Shown piece by piece: positions 47,300 to 55,921 of a stretch of DNA of 64,000 bases (position 1 is the stretch's first letter; each line of letters begins with the position of its first letter). The notes under the pieces are model-generated. The model saw only the letters and a program-made list of their open reading frames with translations. It was not told the origin of the DNA and searched no databases. Source of the stretch: MWBF01 sp964614645 (GTDB lineage: Bacteria > Chloroflexota > Anaerolineae > CG2-30-64-16); NCBI GenBank assembly GCA_964614645.1, contig CAZTMA010000005.1, forward strand, positions 1 through 64,000, read 5' to 3'. The position numbers were made by a program, and so were the translations under genes.

Positions 47300-48613
47300 A
47301 TGTCTCAGATGACCGGCCGCGGCTTCCGTCCCGTGCTCGCCAACCGCTACTTCCGCGTGCTTTGGGTGGCCCAACTGCTCGCGCTTGTGGCCCAGCACGC
47401 CATCACCTTCGTCCAGTTGGTGTTGGTCGAAAAATTGACCGGCTCCACCATCCACCTCGGCCTGACCATCCTGGCTTTCTCCCTGCCCGGCGTGTTCCTC
47501 AGCCCAATCGCCGGCGTGACGGTGGATCGTCTGCCGCGCAAGTGGATCATGGTCGGCTCGAACCTCGTGCGCGTCTTCTTTGCCCTCGGCTACATCCTGA
47601 TCCTCCAATTGCCCGCGGGGACGTGGCAACTGCTGTCCATCTATTTCATCACCTTCCTGACTTCAACCGTCGCCCAGTTTTTCGCCCCCGCGGAAGGCGC
47701 AACCATCCCGACCCTCGTCGGAGAGCAACACCTGCTCGCCGCAAACTCGCTCTTCACACTGACGCTCATCATGTCGCAGGTGCTGGGGCTGGTCGTGTTG
47801 GGGCCGCTCGCCATCAGCCTGCTTCGGATCGAGGGCGGGTTCGCGCTGATTGCGGCCATGTACCTGGGGGCCACGCTGCTGCTGACGCGGCTGCCGCGGG
47901 ATGTTCCCCTTGAACACGGGACCGCCAACGCGGCCTCTATCTGGCAGGCCCTGTGGGCCGACCTGCGCGAGGCCCTGCGCTTCCTCTCCGGCCACCGCCG
48001 GCTGCAGGCCAACCTGGTGCAGCTGCTCACGATTTCCACCATCATCATCCTGCTGGCGATGCTGGCTCCGGGGTATGCCGCCCGCGTCCTGGGCATGGAG
48101 CCGGAGAACGCCATCATCGTCTTCGCGCCCGCGGGCCTGGGGATGCTGCTGGCCACGGCTGCAACGGGCCGCTGGGGCCACCTGCTGCGCCGCATCGGCT
48201 TTCAACACCTGGGGCTTGCGCTGGGTGGGCTGGCCTTCGCGGGACTGGGCTGGGTCAGCCTGGACTATCACCGCCTGCTGCAGCCGCTGCTCGCCGTCTA
48301 TCCGCAGGCCGCGTTCAGCCTGACGACTGTCACAATGATCCTGGGCCTCGTCCTCGGCGTCAGCCTGGCGATTGTCAACATCCTCGCGCAGACCTCCGTG
48401 CAGCAGGAGACGCCGCCCGAGATGCGCGGGCGGGTGCTGTCGCTCCAGTTCATGCTCAACAACCTCCTCGGCATCCCGCCGTTGCTCGGCTTCGGCGGCC
48501 TGGCCGATGCCATCGGCATCCCCCGTGTGATGGTCATTATCGGTCTCGTAACCGTCACGATGGGCGGCGTCAGCCTGCTGGTCACGCGCCTGCCGGTCAG
48601 CAGGTCAAGATGA
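47300..48613 (+). CDS. MFS transporter (EntS/multidrug-like)
   Basis: A 437-residue, 12-helix transporter. RYFRVLWVAQLLALVAQHAI opens the protein, and the helix 2-3 loop has SPIAGVTVDRLPRKWIMVGS (the Asp/Arg of motif A). AEGATIPTLVGEQHLLAANS and QETPPEMRGRVLSLQFM are typical of the MFS_3/EntS-like exporter group. Substrate is unknown. The ATG at 47300 is 5 bp after DUF951. Its stop codon (48611-48613) lies immediately before the -35 of the rpmH promoter. Confidence 0.88.
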   Translation: MSQMTGRGFRPVLANRYFRVLWVAQLLALVAQHAITFVQLVLVEKLTGSTIHLGLTILAFSLPGVFLSPIAGVTVDRLPRKWIMVGSNLVRVFFALGYILILQLPAGTWQLLSIYFITFLTSTVAQFFAPAEGATIPTLVGEQHLLAANSLFTLTLIMSQVLGLVVLGPLAISLLRIEGGFALIAAMYLGATLLLTRLPRDVPLEHGTANAASIWQALWADLREALRFLSGHRRLQANLVQLLTISTIIILLAMLAPGYAARVLGMEPENAIIVFAPAGLGMLLATAATGRWGHLLRRIGFQHLGLALGGLAFAGLGWVSLDYHRLLQPLLAVYPQAAFSLTTVTMILGLVLGVSLAIVNILAQTSVQQETPPEMRGRVLSLQFMLNNLLGIPPLLGFGGLADAIGIPRVMVIIGLVTVTMGGVSLLVTRLPVSRSR

Positions 48614-48615
48614 AT

Positions 48616-48644
48616 TTGACACAGACGCCCGGACCTAATATAAT
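48616..48644 (+). promoter_or_regulatory. Perfect consensus promoter of rpmH
   Basis: TTGACA (48616-48621) and TATAAT (48639-48644) with a 17-bp spacer, the best promoter in the window. The leader of about 85 nt contains the terminator-like hairpin at 48657-48692. A second possible -10 (TACAAT) follows at about 48712. Confidence 0.9.
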
Positions 48645-48656
48645 TGTACAGCTTGA

Positions 48657-48692
48657 GCGGGTGAGACCCAACGTCTGTCTCGCCTGCTTTTT
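48657..48692 (+). terminator. Terminator in the rpmH leader (probable attenuator)
   Basis: An 11-bp stem (GCGGGTGAGAC / GTCTCGCCTGC, two wobble pairs, loop of about 9 nt) is followed by TTTTTCTG. It lies between the consensus promoter and rpmH, so it would regulate the ribosomal protein operon. Confidence 0.7.
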
Positions 48693-48734
48693 CTGTCTGC
48701 AATCAAACTGATACAATGTCAGGAGTTCTAATTC

Positions 48735-48875
48735 ATGTCAACCAAGCGAACGTATCAACCGAAGAGCCGCCGCCGGGCGCGCGTGCACGGCTTTTTCAGC
48801 CGCATGAGCACCCATGTAGGCCGGCGCGTGCTGAAGGCACGCCGGGCGAGAGGCCGTAAGCGACTCACGGTCTAG
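48735..48875 (+). CDS. rpmH: Ribosomal protein bL34
   Basis: A 46-residue, very basic 50S protein, too short for many gene finders. It begins STKRTYQPKSRRRARVHGFF and ends RRVLKARRARGRKRLTV, matching bL34 throughout. AGGAG lies 8 nt before the ATG at 48735. rnpA starts 15 bp downstream. This is the first gene of the standard rpmH-rnpA-yidD-yidC-jag set that in many bacteria adjoins oriC. Confidence 0.97.
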   Translation: MSTKRTYQPKSRRRARVHGFFSRMSTHVGRRVLKARRARGRKRLTV

Positions 48876-48890
48876 GGTGCGAGCATCACG

Positions 48891-49268
48891 GTGGAACGCC
48901 GGTATCGGCTGAGCGACAAGGCGCGATTCCGGCAAGTGAGGCAGGAAGGCACAAGCTGTGCGCACCCATTGATGGTGCTCTGTTACCTGCCCAACGGGTT
49001 GTCTGTCAGCCGGTGTGGATTCACGGTCAGTAAGCGAATCGGGAATGCGGTGGAACGGAACAGGGTGCGCCGCCGGATGCGTGAGGCGGTGCGACTGATG
49101 TGGGAACTGGTTGAGCCGGGATATGACCTGGTTTGGATCGCCCGCTCAGGGGTCACCCGTGCGGAGTTTGCCGAGTTGCAGAGTGCTTGTGCCCGCCTGT
49201 TGCGGCGGGCACGCTTGCTAGTAAACGATGGTCAAAAGTCTGTTCCTGACACTGATCCGGTTTTATAG
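48891..49268 (+). CDS. rnpA: Ribonuclease P protein component
   Basis: The protein subunit that helps RNase P RNA trim 5' leaders of tRNA precursors. 125 residues, with the family RNR motif GNAVERNRVRRRMREA, FTVSKRIGNAV, and YDLVWIARSGV. The start is GTG at 48891, with no strong ribosome-binding site, so translation may be coupled to rpmH. It overlaps yidD by 41 nt, a common arrangement. Confidence 0.95.
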   Translation: MERRYRLSDKARFRQVRQEGTSCAHPLMVLCYLPNGLSVSRCGFTVSKRIGNAVERNRVRRRMREAVRLMWELVEPGYDLVWIARSGVTRAEFAELQSACARLLRRARLLVNDGQKSVPDTDPVL

Positions 49269-49440
49269 ACGCTGGATTTCACCAGCGTTACCGCCCTCCT
49301 GCCGCTTCTACCCGAGCTGTTCGGAGTATACCTACGAGGCGATCGAGAAATACGGGGCCTTACGTGGTGGCTGGATGGGCGTGCGGCGCATTGTCAGATG
49401 TAACCCCTGGACCCCCGGCGGTTACGATCCTGTGCCCTAA
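49228..49440 (+). CDS. yidD: Membrane protein insertion efficiency factor YidD
   Basis: A 70-residue protein that helps YidC-dependent membrane insertion. It contains the family core RRWISPALPPSCRFYPSCSE and YTYEAIEKYGALRGGWMGVR, then RCNPWTPGGYDPVP, including the conserved cysteines. An amphipathic N-terminal helix (KSLFLTLIRFYR) should bind the membrane. It starts inside rnpA (41-nt overlap) and is followed 21 bp later by yidC. Confidence 0.96.
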   Translation: MVKSLFLTLIRFYRRWISPALPPSCRFYPSCSEYTYEAIEKYGALRGGWMGVRRIVRCNPWTPGGYDPVP

Positions 49441-49461
49441 CTATCAGGAGTTTCTAAGAGC

Positions 49462-50436
49462 GTGAATAAAAAGCGCCGAACCTTGCTCTTGCTGGCGGTC
49501 ATGGTCATGGCGACCATGATCCTCTCAGGATGCACCCTGCCGCAAGGTGATGTCGATCTCAACAACCCATCAGGTGTGTGGAACACCCTCGTCTACCTCG
49601 TGGCGAAGCTGCTCATCGCCCTCAACAACGGCCTCGAATCCATTGGGATTCCCTATAGCTGGGGCTGGGCGATCATCATCTTCACGATTGCCATCAAGCT
49701 TGTCACCCTGCCGCTGACCCTCAAGCAGCTTCAGTCCACCAAAGCGCAGCAGGAACTCCAGCCCAAGCTCCGTGAATTGCAGGAGAAGTACGGCAAGGAT
49801 CGCCAGAAGCTTTCCGAAGAGCAGATGAAGCTCTACAAGGAATCTGGCATCAATCCGATGGGCGGATGTCTACCCCTGCTCATCCAGATGCCCGTGCTGT
49901 TCGCACTTTATCAGGCGCTGTATATCCTGGCGAACCCCAGCGTCAACGAGTTGACCAACGCGCGCTTCTTCTGGATTCCGGACCTATCCTATCCTTCCCT
50001 GGAGGTCGGCACCAGCTGGATTGGCTCGAGCTTCACGGAGGGCAACTGGGGCAAGCTGATCACCTATTTCAGCCTGCCCGTCGTCATGCTCATCACGCAG
50101 ATGCTGCTCCAGAAGATGTCGCAGCCGCGTAAAGACCCGAAGAGCGGCCAACAAGACGCGCAGGCGCGGATGATGGGCCAGATGATGCTGTTCATGCCCA
50201 TCATGTTCGGCTACATCACCCTGGGGCTGCCTTCCGGCCTGACCCTCTACTGGACCGTATCGAACATCCTGGGCATGATCCAGCAGTACTTCATCACCGG
50301 ATGGGGCGGCTTGGGCGATTGGTTCGCGTTCCTGCGCAAGCCTGACGCAGCGTCGGTCGCGGTCACCGCTGGCGGTCCTTCGGTGATGCCGACTGAGCCC
50401 GAACGGCAGGTCAAGCGGCGCAAGCGCCGCAAATAG
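49462..50436 (+). CDS. yidC: Membrane protein insertase YidC/Oxa1
   Basis: Inserts and folds inner membrane proteins alone or with SecYEG. A 324-residue protein of the short type: a lipoprotein-like signal with lipobox ILSGC, no large P1 periplasmic domain, then the five-helix core with the hydrophilic-groove region WGWAIIIFTIAIKLVTLPLT, the cytoplasmic hairpin LQPKLRELQEKYGKDRQKL, and GGCLPLLIQMPVLFALYQ and GLTLYWTVSNILGMIQQYF. The C-terminus is basic (QVKRRKRRK), as needed for ribosome contact. The start is GTG at 49462 with AGGAG upstream. Confidence 0.96.
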   Translation: MNKKRRTLLLLAVMVMATMILSGCTLPQGDVDLNNPSGVWNTLVYLVAKLLIALNNGLESIGIPYSWGWAIIIFTIAIKLVTLPLTLKQLQSTKAQQELQPKLRELQEKYGKDRQKLSEEQMKLYKESGINPMGGCLPLLIQMPVLFALYQALYILANPSVNELTNARFFWIPDLSYPSLEVGTSWIGSSFTEGNWGKLITYFSLPVVMLITQMLLQKMSQPRKDPKSGQQDAQARMMGQMMLFMPIMFGYITLGLPSGLTLYWTVSNILGMIQQYFITGWGGLGDWFAFLRKPDAASVAVTAGGPSVMPTEPERQVKRRKRRK

Positions 50437-50480
50437 AGCCCGCAGCGGCCAGTGTCATGTGATTTGAGGTAGTTACAGGA

Positions 50481-51329
50481 ATGATCTCAGATAACGAACG
50501 CAGCGGAGAATTCCGCGGAAAAACAATCGAGGCAGCTATCAGCGCGGGATTGGCCGCGCTGCGCGTGTCGCGTGAAGAGGTCGAAATCGAGGTCGTGCGG
50601 CCAGGCAGCCGCGGGGTATTGGGCATCGGCGCTGAAGATGCCGTCGTGCGCCTGACGGCCATCCGGCCTGAACGGCCGGCGCCGAAGGCCGCAGCCCCGG
50701 TCCGCCAGCCCGCTCCGCCTGTCGCAGAGCCGGCCCGGCCCGCGCCTGCGCGTACCGAACCAAAGCCCGTAGCCACGCCGACGCCTCAGCCCAAGGTCGC
50801 CCCACGCCAGCCTGAGAATCGCCCCCTGGCGGTAGGTGATGACAAGGCCATGGTTGCAGCGCAGAAAGGCCGGGAGATTCTCGCGGGCCTGCTGGAACGC
50901 ATGAACCTGCGCGCCACGGTCGAGGTCGTGGCGCAGAGCGAAGCGGAAACGGACGAAGAAGACGAGTCCGTGCTGGTCCTGAATATCCAGGGCGAGGATT
51001 TGGGCGCCTTGATCGGCCGCCAGAATGAAACGCTGTCGGCGCTCGAATTCCTGACCCGCCTGATGGTGAACCAGCAAGTGCACATGCGGACGTCCTTTGT
51101 GGTGGATGTCAACGGCTATCGCGCCAAGCGCGCAGAGGCGCTGCGCAAGCTGGCGCTGCGCATGGCGGAACAGGCTATGCAGACCAACCGCACAGTCTCG
51201 CTGGAGCCGATGCCGCCAGCCGAACGCCGCATCATCCACATCGCCCTGCGCGAACACCCCTCCGTAACCACGGAGAGCGTGGGTGAGGGCGACCGCCGCA
51301 AGGTCACCATCGTCCCGAAGCGCAGCTGA
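50481..51329 (+). CDS. jag: Jag/KhpB RNA-binding protein
   Basis: A 282-residue protein with an N-terminal Jag domain (GKTIEAAISAGLAALRVSR, VEVVRPGSRGVLGIGAEDA-like block at 33-51), a Pro/Ala/Glu linker (about 60-115), a KH domain with GEDLGALIGRQNETLSALEF, and an R3H domain near the C-terminus (EPMPPAERRIIHIALREH). KhpB forms an RNA-binding complex with KhpA and affects cell division and envelope synthesis in Firmicutes. It ends the rpmH-jag block, with a clear terminator 100 bp downstream. Confidence 0.95.
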   Translation: MISDNERSGEFRGKTIEAAISAGLAALRVSREEVEIEVVRPGSRGVLGIGAEDAVVRLTAIRPERPAPKAAAPVRQPAPPVAEPARPAPARTEPKPVATPTPQPKVAPRQPENRPLAVGDDKAMVAAQKGREILAGLLERMNLRATVEVVAQSEAETDEEDESVLVLNIQGEDLGALIGRQNETLSALEFLTRLMVNQQVHMRTSFVVDVNGYRAKRAEALRKLALRMAEQAMQTNRTVSLEPMPPAERRIIHIALREHPSVTTESVGEGDRRKVTIVPKRS

Positions 51330-51431
51330 CCCTGCCGTGCAGGCTGGCCTCGCGTGAGGTAGCGCGATTCGCCGCTCATTCTGTCCCGGCTGGAACTGCA
51401 GGCTGCGACAGCCATAACCCTGTGTTCACCG

Positions 51432-51463
51432 CGCCGGCCCTTAGCTAAAAGGGCCGGCGTTTT
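51432..51463 (+). terminator. Terminator of the rpmH-jag operon
   Basis: A 9-bp perfect GC stem (CGCCGGCCC/GGGCCGGCG) with a 10-nt loop is followed by TTTTC. It lies 100 bp beyond the jag stop codon and 60 bp before the next start. Confidence 0.85.
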
Positions 51464-51521
51464 CATGCAGTCCACCCGCTGTGTTACAATAGACCCCAGC
51501 TACCCTTACAAGAGGTCTCGC

Positions 51522-52400
51522 GTGCCCATAGATTTCCTGACAATCGGCCACATCACCCATGACCGCACCCCTGAGGGATTCCGCCTCGGCGGCACCGTGT
51601 CTTTTGCAGCCGTCACCGCGCGGCGACTGGGCCACCAGCCAGCCATCGTCACCCGTGGCTCAGCCGAGTTGTTGCACGACGGCGCGGACACCGCCACGCG
51701 CGGCTACCACGTCGCCCCCCCAGGCAGCCCGCTGGCAGGGATTCCGATCCGGCTGCTGCCTTCGCCCGTCAGCACGACCTTTACGAATATCTATCATGGC
51801 GGCCAACGCACCCAAATCCTCGAGGCCCTGGCCGATCCGATCGCGCCTGACGAGCTGCCCGACGAGTGGCGCGCCGCGGCCATCGTCCTGCTGGGGCCGA
51901 TTGCCCGCGAGATTCCGACCGAGTGGGCTGACGTCTTTCCCAACTCCCTTGTCGGCATCACACCCCAGGGCTGGATGCGCCAATGGGATGAGGCAGGGCA
52001 CGTCCGCCCAGCGGGCTGGCACAACGCGGCCCCGTTCCTGCGCCATGCGGATGCCGTCATCCTGAGCCGTGAGGATGTCGGCGGCGATGACGCGTATCTG
52101 AAGGACCTGGCAGAGCAGACGAAACTGCTGGTTGTAACCGACGGCTATCACGGCGCCTGGATCTATACCGGCGGCCATAGCTACCATATTCGCCCGCGTG
52201 CCGCTCAGGAAGTGGACCCGACGGGAGCAGGCGACGTCTTTGCCACATCGTTTCTCATTCACCTCAGCGAGACGGGCGACCCGTTGGCCGCTGCGCGCTT
52301 CGCCAACATCGTCGCGTCGATGTCCATCGAAGCTCCGGGGATGGACGCCATCCCGGAGCGGGCGCAGGTTGATGCCTGGTTGAGACAGCAAGCGACATGA
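51522..52400 (+). CDS. PfkB-family sugar/nucleoside kinase
   Basis: A 292-residue ribokinase-fold protein. The N-terminus PIDFLTIGHITHDRTPEGFR and LGGTVSFAAVTARRLGHQ carry the substrate region, and EVDPTGAGDVFATSF holds the anion hole with catalytic Asp238. It differs from the kinase at 426-1409, and I cannot name its substrate. The start is GTG at 51522 with AGAGG upstream and a TACAAT (-10 like) at 51485-51490. It overlaps parA by 4 nt (ATGA), so it is probably co-transcribed with the segregation genes. Related fusions or neighbours occur near origins in other genomes, but no role in segregation is known. Confidence 0.85.
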   Translation: MPIDFLTIGHITHDRTPEGFRLGGTVSFAAVTARRLGHQPAIVTRGSAELLHDGADTATRGYHVAPPGSPLAGIPIRLLPSPVSTTFTNIYHGGQRTQILEALADPIAPDELPDEWRAAAIVLLGPIAREIPTEWADVFPNSLVGITPQGWMRQWDEAGHVRPAGWHNAAPFLRHADAVILSREDVGGDDAYLKDLAEQTKLLVVTDGYHGAWIYTGGHSYHIRPRAAQEVDPTGAGDVFATSFLIHLSETGDPLAAARFANIVASMSIEAPGMDAIPERAQVDAWLRQQAT

Positions 52401-53194
52401 CGCGCATCTACGCATTCGCCAACCAAAAGGGCGGCGTCGGCAAGACTACCACCGCGGTCAACCTGGCCGCGTATCTGGCCGATGCCGGGCGACGCGTGCT
52501 GCTCATCGATTCCGACCCGCAGGCCAATGCGACCAGCAGCCTGGGCGTGGATGCGACAACCCTGCCGGCTTCCCTCTACGATGTCCTCGTGCGCCGCGTG
52601 CCGCTGACCGACATCATCATGTCCACCGACCTGCCCGGGCTGGCCCTGGCGCCCAGCGCCCCGGCACTGGCCGGCGCGGAAGTGGAGATGGTCTCCATGC
52701 TGGCCCGCGAACACCTGCTGCGTCGCGCGCTGGATGGTGTGAGCGAGCAGTATGACCACGTCCTGGTGGATTGCCCGCCCAGTCTCGGCCTGTTGACTCT
52801 GAACGCGCTGACCTGTGCCACCGACGGCGTCATCGTGCCCATCCAGTGCGAATATCTGGCTCTGGAGGGACTGGGCCGGCTGTGGCAGACCATCCAACTC
52901 GTGCGCGAGAACCTCAACCCGCAGCTCTATATCAGCGGCCTGATTCTGACCATGTTCGACTCGCGCACCAACCTGGCCGAACAGGTCGCCAACGAAGTGC
53001 GCACCCATTTCAGCGAGCAGACTTTCCGTACCGTCATTCCGCGCAGTATCCGCCTGAGCGAAGCGCCCAGCTACGGGCGCACCATCATGAACTATGCGCC
53101 GCAATCTGCCGGCGCGCTGGCCTACCAGGCGCTGGCGCAGGAGTTGCTGGAGCGGGAAGCGATCTTAGGGTCGATTCAGAAAAGGGTCGCGTAG
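52397..53194 (+). CDS. parA: Chromosome partitioning ATPase ParA/Soj
   Basis: A 265-residue DNA-binding ATPase that moves ParB-bound origin regions and can regulate DnaA. The deviant Walker A KGGVGKTT (11-18) with signature Lys11 is at the start, VLLIDSDPQANATSSLG follows, and VDCPPSLGLLTLNAL is the Walker B. It has no N-terminal HTH, so it is the chromosomal (Soj) type. An ATGA overlap with pfkB and the downstream parB fit an origin-proximal parAB operon. Its last codons lie in a palindromic repeat (53186-53235). Confidence 0.96.
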   Translation: MTRIYAFANQKGGVGKTTTAVNLAAYLADAGRRVLLIDSDPQANATSSLGVDATTLPASLYDVLVRRVPLTDIIMSTDLPGLALAPSAPALAGAEVEMVSMLAREHLLRRALDGVSEQYDHVLVDCPPSLGLLTLNALTCATDGVIVPIQCEYLALEGLGRLWQTIQLVRENLNPQLYISGLILTMFDSRTNLAEQVANEVRTHFSEQTFRTVIPRSIRLSEAPSYGRTIMNYAPQSAGALAYQALAQELLEREAILGSIQKRVA

Positions 53195-53235
53195 CCCCTT
53201 GCGGGCGTTCTCACGGGCACATGGCCCTATGCGAC
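53186..53235. repeat. Palindromic repeat between parA and parB (copy 1)
   Basis: GTCGCGTAGCCCCTTGCGGG at 53186 pairs with ACGGGCACATGGCCCTATGCG and ends at 53235. The same scheme recurs at 55855-55918. The parA stop codon is inside its left arm. Confidence 0.65.
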
Positions 53236-53275
53236 AATTCCTGAGTGGAACCGCGGTGTGAGGCAGGAGGTTGAC

Positions 53276-54181
53276 ATGCCACAACCAACACGTGGACTGG
53301 GCCGGGGCCTGGGTGCGCTCATTCCGCAGGGGAGCCGGGCCAATGAGCCGTCGGAAGAAGGGACTCAGCCAGCGCCGGGCATCCTCCAGGTCCCGGTGGG
53401 CGAGATCGTCCCCAACCCACGCCAGCCGCGCGGCAAGATTGCCCCGGAATCGCTGAACGAGCTGGCCGCCTCCATCCGCGAACACGGGATGCTCCAGCCG
53501 CTCATCGTCACCCGCGGCCGGCCAACCGACCGCGTGCCGTATCAGCTCATTGCAGGTGAGCGGCGCTGGCGGGCCGCGCAATTGGCCGGACTGCCGACCG
53601 TGCCGGTGCTCATCAAAGAGGCGACCCCTCAGCAGTTGCTCGAGATTGCGCTCGTGGAGAACATCCAGCGCGCGGACCTCAACGCGCTGGAGGAGGCGGA
53701 AGCCTACCATGCGCTCATCGAGGATTTCCGGCTGAGCCAGCAGGAAGTGGCCGACCGCGTGGGCCGCAACCGGGTGACGGTCGCGAATGCGCTGCGCCTG
53801 CTGCGGCTGCCCGATGCGGTCAAGGCGCTGCTCTCGGAGGGGGAGCTCACCGAGGGCCATGCCCGCGCGCTGCTGGGGCTGGATGACGACACGCTCATCG
53901 AACGGGCCGCGGAGCAGGTGACAACACGCGGGTTGAACGTCCGCCAGACCGAGGAACTGGTCCGGCGCCTTCTCGCGGCGCAACAGAATGAGGCAGCTGG
54001 TGAAGCGGAGGACGCTGCGCCCCCCGATCCCCTGACCCGCCAGCTCGAGGACGCCTTCCGCGGCGCACTCGGCACGAAAGTTGCACTTACGCGCGGCCGC
54101 CGCGGCGGTCGCCTGGTCATCTCCTTCTACTCGGACGAGGAATTGCAGACCATCTACGAACGGATTGTGGGGAACGAGTGA
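53276..54181 (+). CDS. parB: Chromosome partitioning protein ParB/Spo0J
   Basis: A 301-residue CTP-dependent DNA clamp that loads at parS sites near the origin. The N-terminus RGLGRGLGALIPQG is the classic start. QLIAGERRWRAAQLAG is the CTP-binding/hydrolysis box. IALVENIQRADLNALEEAEA follows, and the helix-turn-helix SQQEVADRVGRNRVTVANAL. A C-terminal dimerisation domain ends the protein. The ATG at 53276 has AGGAGG 6 nt upstream. No parS-like palindrome was seen in the window. The stop overlaps the amidohydrolase start as GTGA. Confidence 0.96.
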   Translation: MPQPTRGLGRGLGALIPQGSRANEPSEEGTQPAPGILQVPVGEIVPNPRQPRGKIAPESLNELAASIREHGMLQPLIVTRGRPTDRVPYQLIAGERRWRAAQLAGLPTVPVLIKEATPQQLLEIALVENIQRADLNALEEAEAYHALIEDFRLSQQEVADRVGRNRVTVANALRLLRLPDAVKALLSEGELTEGHARALLGLDDDTLIERAAEQVTTRGLNVRQTEELVRRLLAAQQNEAAGEAEDAAPPDPLTRQLEDAFRGALGTKVALTRGRRGGRLVISFYSDEELQTIYERIVGNE

Positions 54182-55827
54182 TGACCGCCCGCCCTCTCTA
54201 CGCTGACCTGCTCTTCACCGGCGGCCCTGTCTATACCGCCGATCCCGCCGGCCTTCGCTGGGCCGAGGCCGTCGCCGTGCGCGACGGGCGTATCCTGGCC
54301 GTTGGCTCCGCAGCGGAGCTGGCCGACCTGCGCGGGCCGCAGACCGAGCTAGTTGACCTCGCCGGCCACCTGCTGCTGCCCGGCTTCACCGAGAGCCACG
54401 TCCATTTCATCGAGCTGGCGCTGCGCGCGGTGCAGGTGGATGCCACCGATGCTGTCTCGGCCCACGAGGTTGCGGGCATGGTGGATGCCGCGCTGGCGCA
54501 GCGCCGCCAGGACGCCGGCGGCGGGTGGGTGCGCGGCGGCGGCTGGAACGTCAACATCTGGGCCGACGGCAGCCTTCCCCACCGCCGCATCCTGGACGCG
54601 GCCGCGCCCGACACCCCTGTCGCGCTGGACAGCAAGGCGATGCACGCAGTGTGGGTCAACAGCGCGGCGTTGCGGCGGGCAGGCATCACCGCGGCGACCC
54701 CGGACGTACCGGGCGGCGTCATCGAACGGGACGCAGATGGCGAACCCACGGGGGTGCTGCACGAAAACGCGGCCGACCTGGTGGCGCGGACCTATCCGAA
54801 ACCGGAAGTAGCAGACACCATCGCGGCAGTCCGGGCCGCGACGCCGGGCATGTGGCAGACCGGTATCGTAGCTCTGCACAACGCCAATGACTCGTGCGAG
54901 GGCCTGTCCTTCCGCACGTACCAGGCGCTCCGCAGCGAAGGGCGGCTCGGGCTGCGCGTCGTGCAGCACATTCCCGTCTGCAATCTCCCCCATGCGGCGG
55001 CGCTCGGCCTGCGCAGCGGACTGGGTGATGCGTGGCTGCGCGTGGGCGGCATCAAGATGTTCGCGGACGGCGCGCTCGGCAACCGCACGGCCAGCATGCT
55101 GCAGCCGTTTACCGGCGAGCCGGACAACTGGGGCGTGCCGACCACCGACCCGGAGGAAATGCTGGAGCTGGCGCTCGCGGCATCAGCCGCGGGCCTCAGC
55201 CTTACCATCCATGCGATCGGTGACCGCGCCAACCGCGACGTGCTGAACGTCCTGGCCGAGGTGCGGCGGCAGGAGGCGCTGCACGGCAGCGCACCGCACC
55301 TCCGCCATCGCATCGAGCATGTGCAGGTGATCCACCCGGCGGACCTGCCGCGGCTGGCGGGGCTGGATGTGCTCGCGTCGGTCCAGCCCATCCACGCAAC
55401 ATCGGATATGCTGATCGTGAACCGTTTCTGGGGGCCGGAGCGCGCGCCCGGCGCCTATGCATTCCGCAGCCTGCTTGACTCCGGTGCGCATCTTGTGTTC
55501 GGCTCGGATGGGCCGATCGAGCCGCATGCGCCGCTCACCGGCATCCACGCGGCTGTGACGCGCCGCCGCGCGGACGGCACGCCCGGCCCTGACGGGTGGC
55601 AGCCGCAGGAGCGCATCACGGTGGCCGAGGCGGTGGACGCGTACACCTACTGGCCGGCCTATGCCGCGGGGGAAGAAAGTTACCGCGGCAGCATCACGCC
55701 GGGGAAGGTGGCGGACCTGGTGGTGCTGGGGGCCAATATCTTCGAAGCGGACCCGATGACCATCCGCGATGCGCCGGTGGCGATGACCGTGCTGGACGGG
55801 AAGGTCGTCTGGCGGGCCGGAAGCTAG
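54178..55827 (+). CDS. Amidohydrolase, YtcJ-like (Amidohydro_3)
   Basis: A 549-residue metal-dependent hydrolase. The N-terminus YADLLFTGGPVYTADP is typical, and PGFTESHVHFIELALRA carries the HxH metal ligands. GGGWNVNIWADGSLP, IKMFADGALGNRTASM, HAIGDRANRDVL and RIEHVQ are family blocks, and FGSDGPIEPHAPLTGI holds the last Asp. Substrates of this group are mostly unknown (amide or carbamate-type). The GTG at 54178 overlaps the parB stop; an ATG lies 3 nt later. Translational coupling to parB is odd. The repeat at 55855-55918 follows. Confidence 0.88.
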   Translation: MMTARPLYADLLFTGGPVYTADPAGLRWAEAVAVRDGRILAVGSAAELADLRGPQTELVDLAGHLLLPGFTESHVHFIELALRAVQVDATDAVSAHEVAGMVDAALAQRRQDAGGGWVRGGGWNVNIWADGSLPHRRILDAAAPDTPVALDSKAMHAVWVNSAALRRAGITAATPDVPGGVIERDADGEPTGVLHENAADLVARTYPKPEVADTIAAVRAATPGMWQTGIVALHNANDSCEGLSFRTYQALRSEGRLGLRVVQHIPVCNLPHAAALGLRSGLGDAWLRVGGIKMFADGALGNRTASMLQPFTGEPDNWGVPTTDPEEMLELALAASAAGLSLTIHAIGDRANRDVLNVLAEVRRQEALHGSAPHLRHRIEHVQVIHPADLPRLAGLDVLASVQPIHATSDMLIVNRFWGPERAPGAYAFRSLLDSGAHLVFGSDGPIEPHAPLTGIHAAVTRRRADGTPGPDGWQPQERITVAEAVDAYTYWPAYAAGEESYRGSITPGKVADLVVLGANIFEADPMTIRDAPVAMTVLDGKVVWRAGS

Positions 55828-55854
55828 TACACCGCCACGCTGATCTTGAGGAAC

Positions 55855-55918
55855 GTAGCGTGGCCCCTTGTGGGCGTAGCCGCGTTGGCGCCAGGACGGG
55901 CACAAGGCCCGACGCTAC
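55855..55918. repeat. Palindromic repeat after the amidohydrolase (copy 2)
   Basis: GTAGCGTGGCCCCTTGTGGG at 55855 pairs with ACGGGCACAAGGCCCGACGC and ends GCTAC at 55918. It is the same family as 53186-53235, so the parB-amidohydrolase pair is bracketed by two copies. Confidence 0.7.
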
Positions 55919-55921
55919 ATA

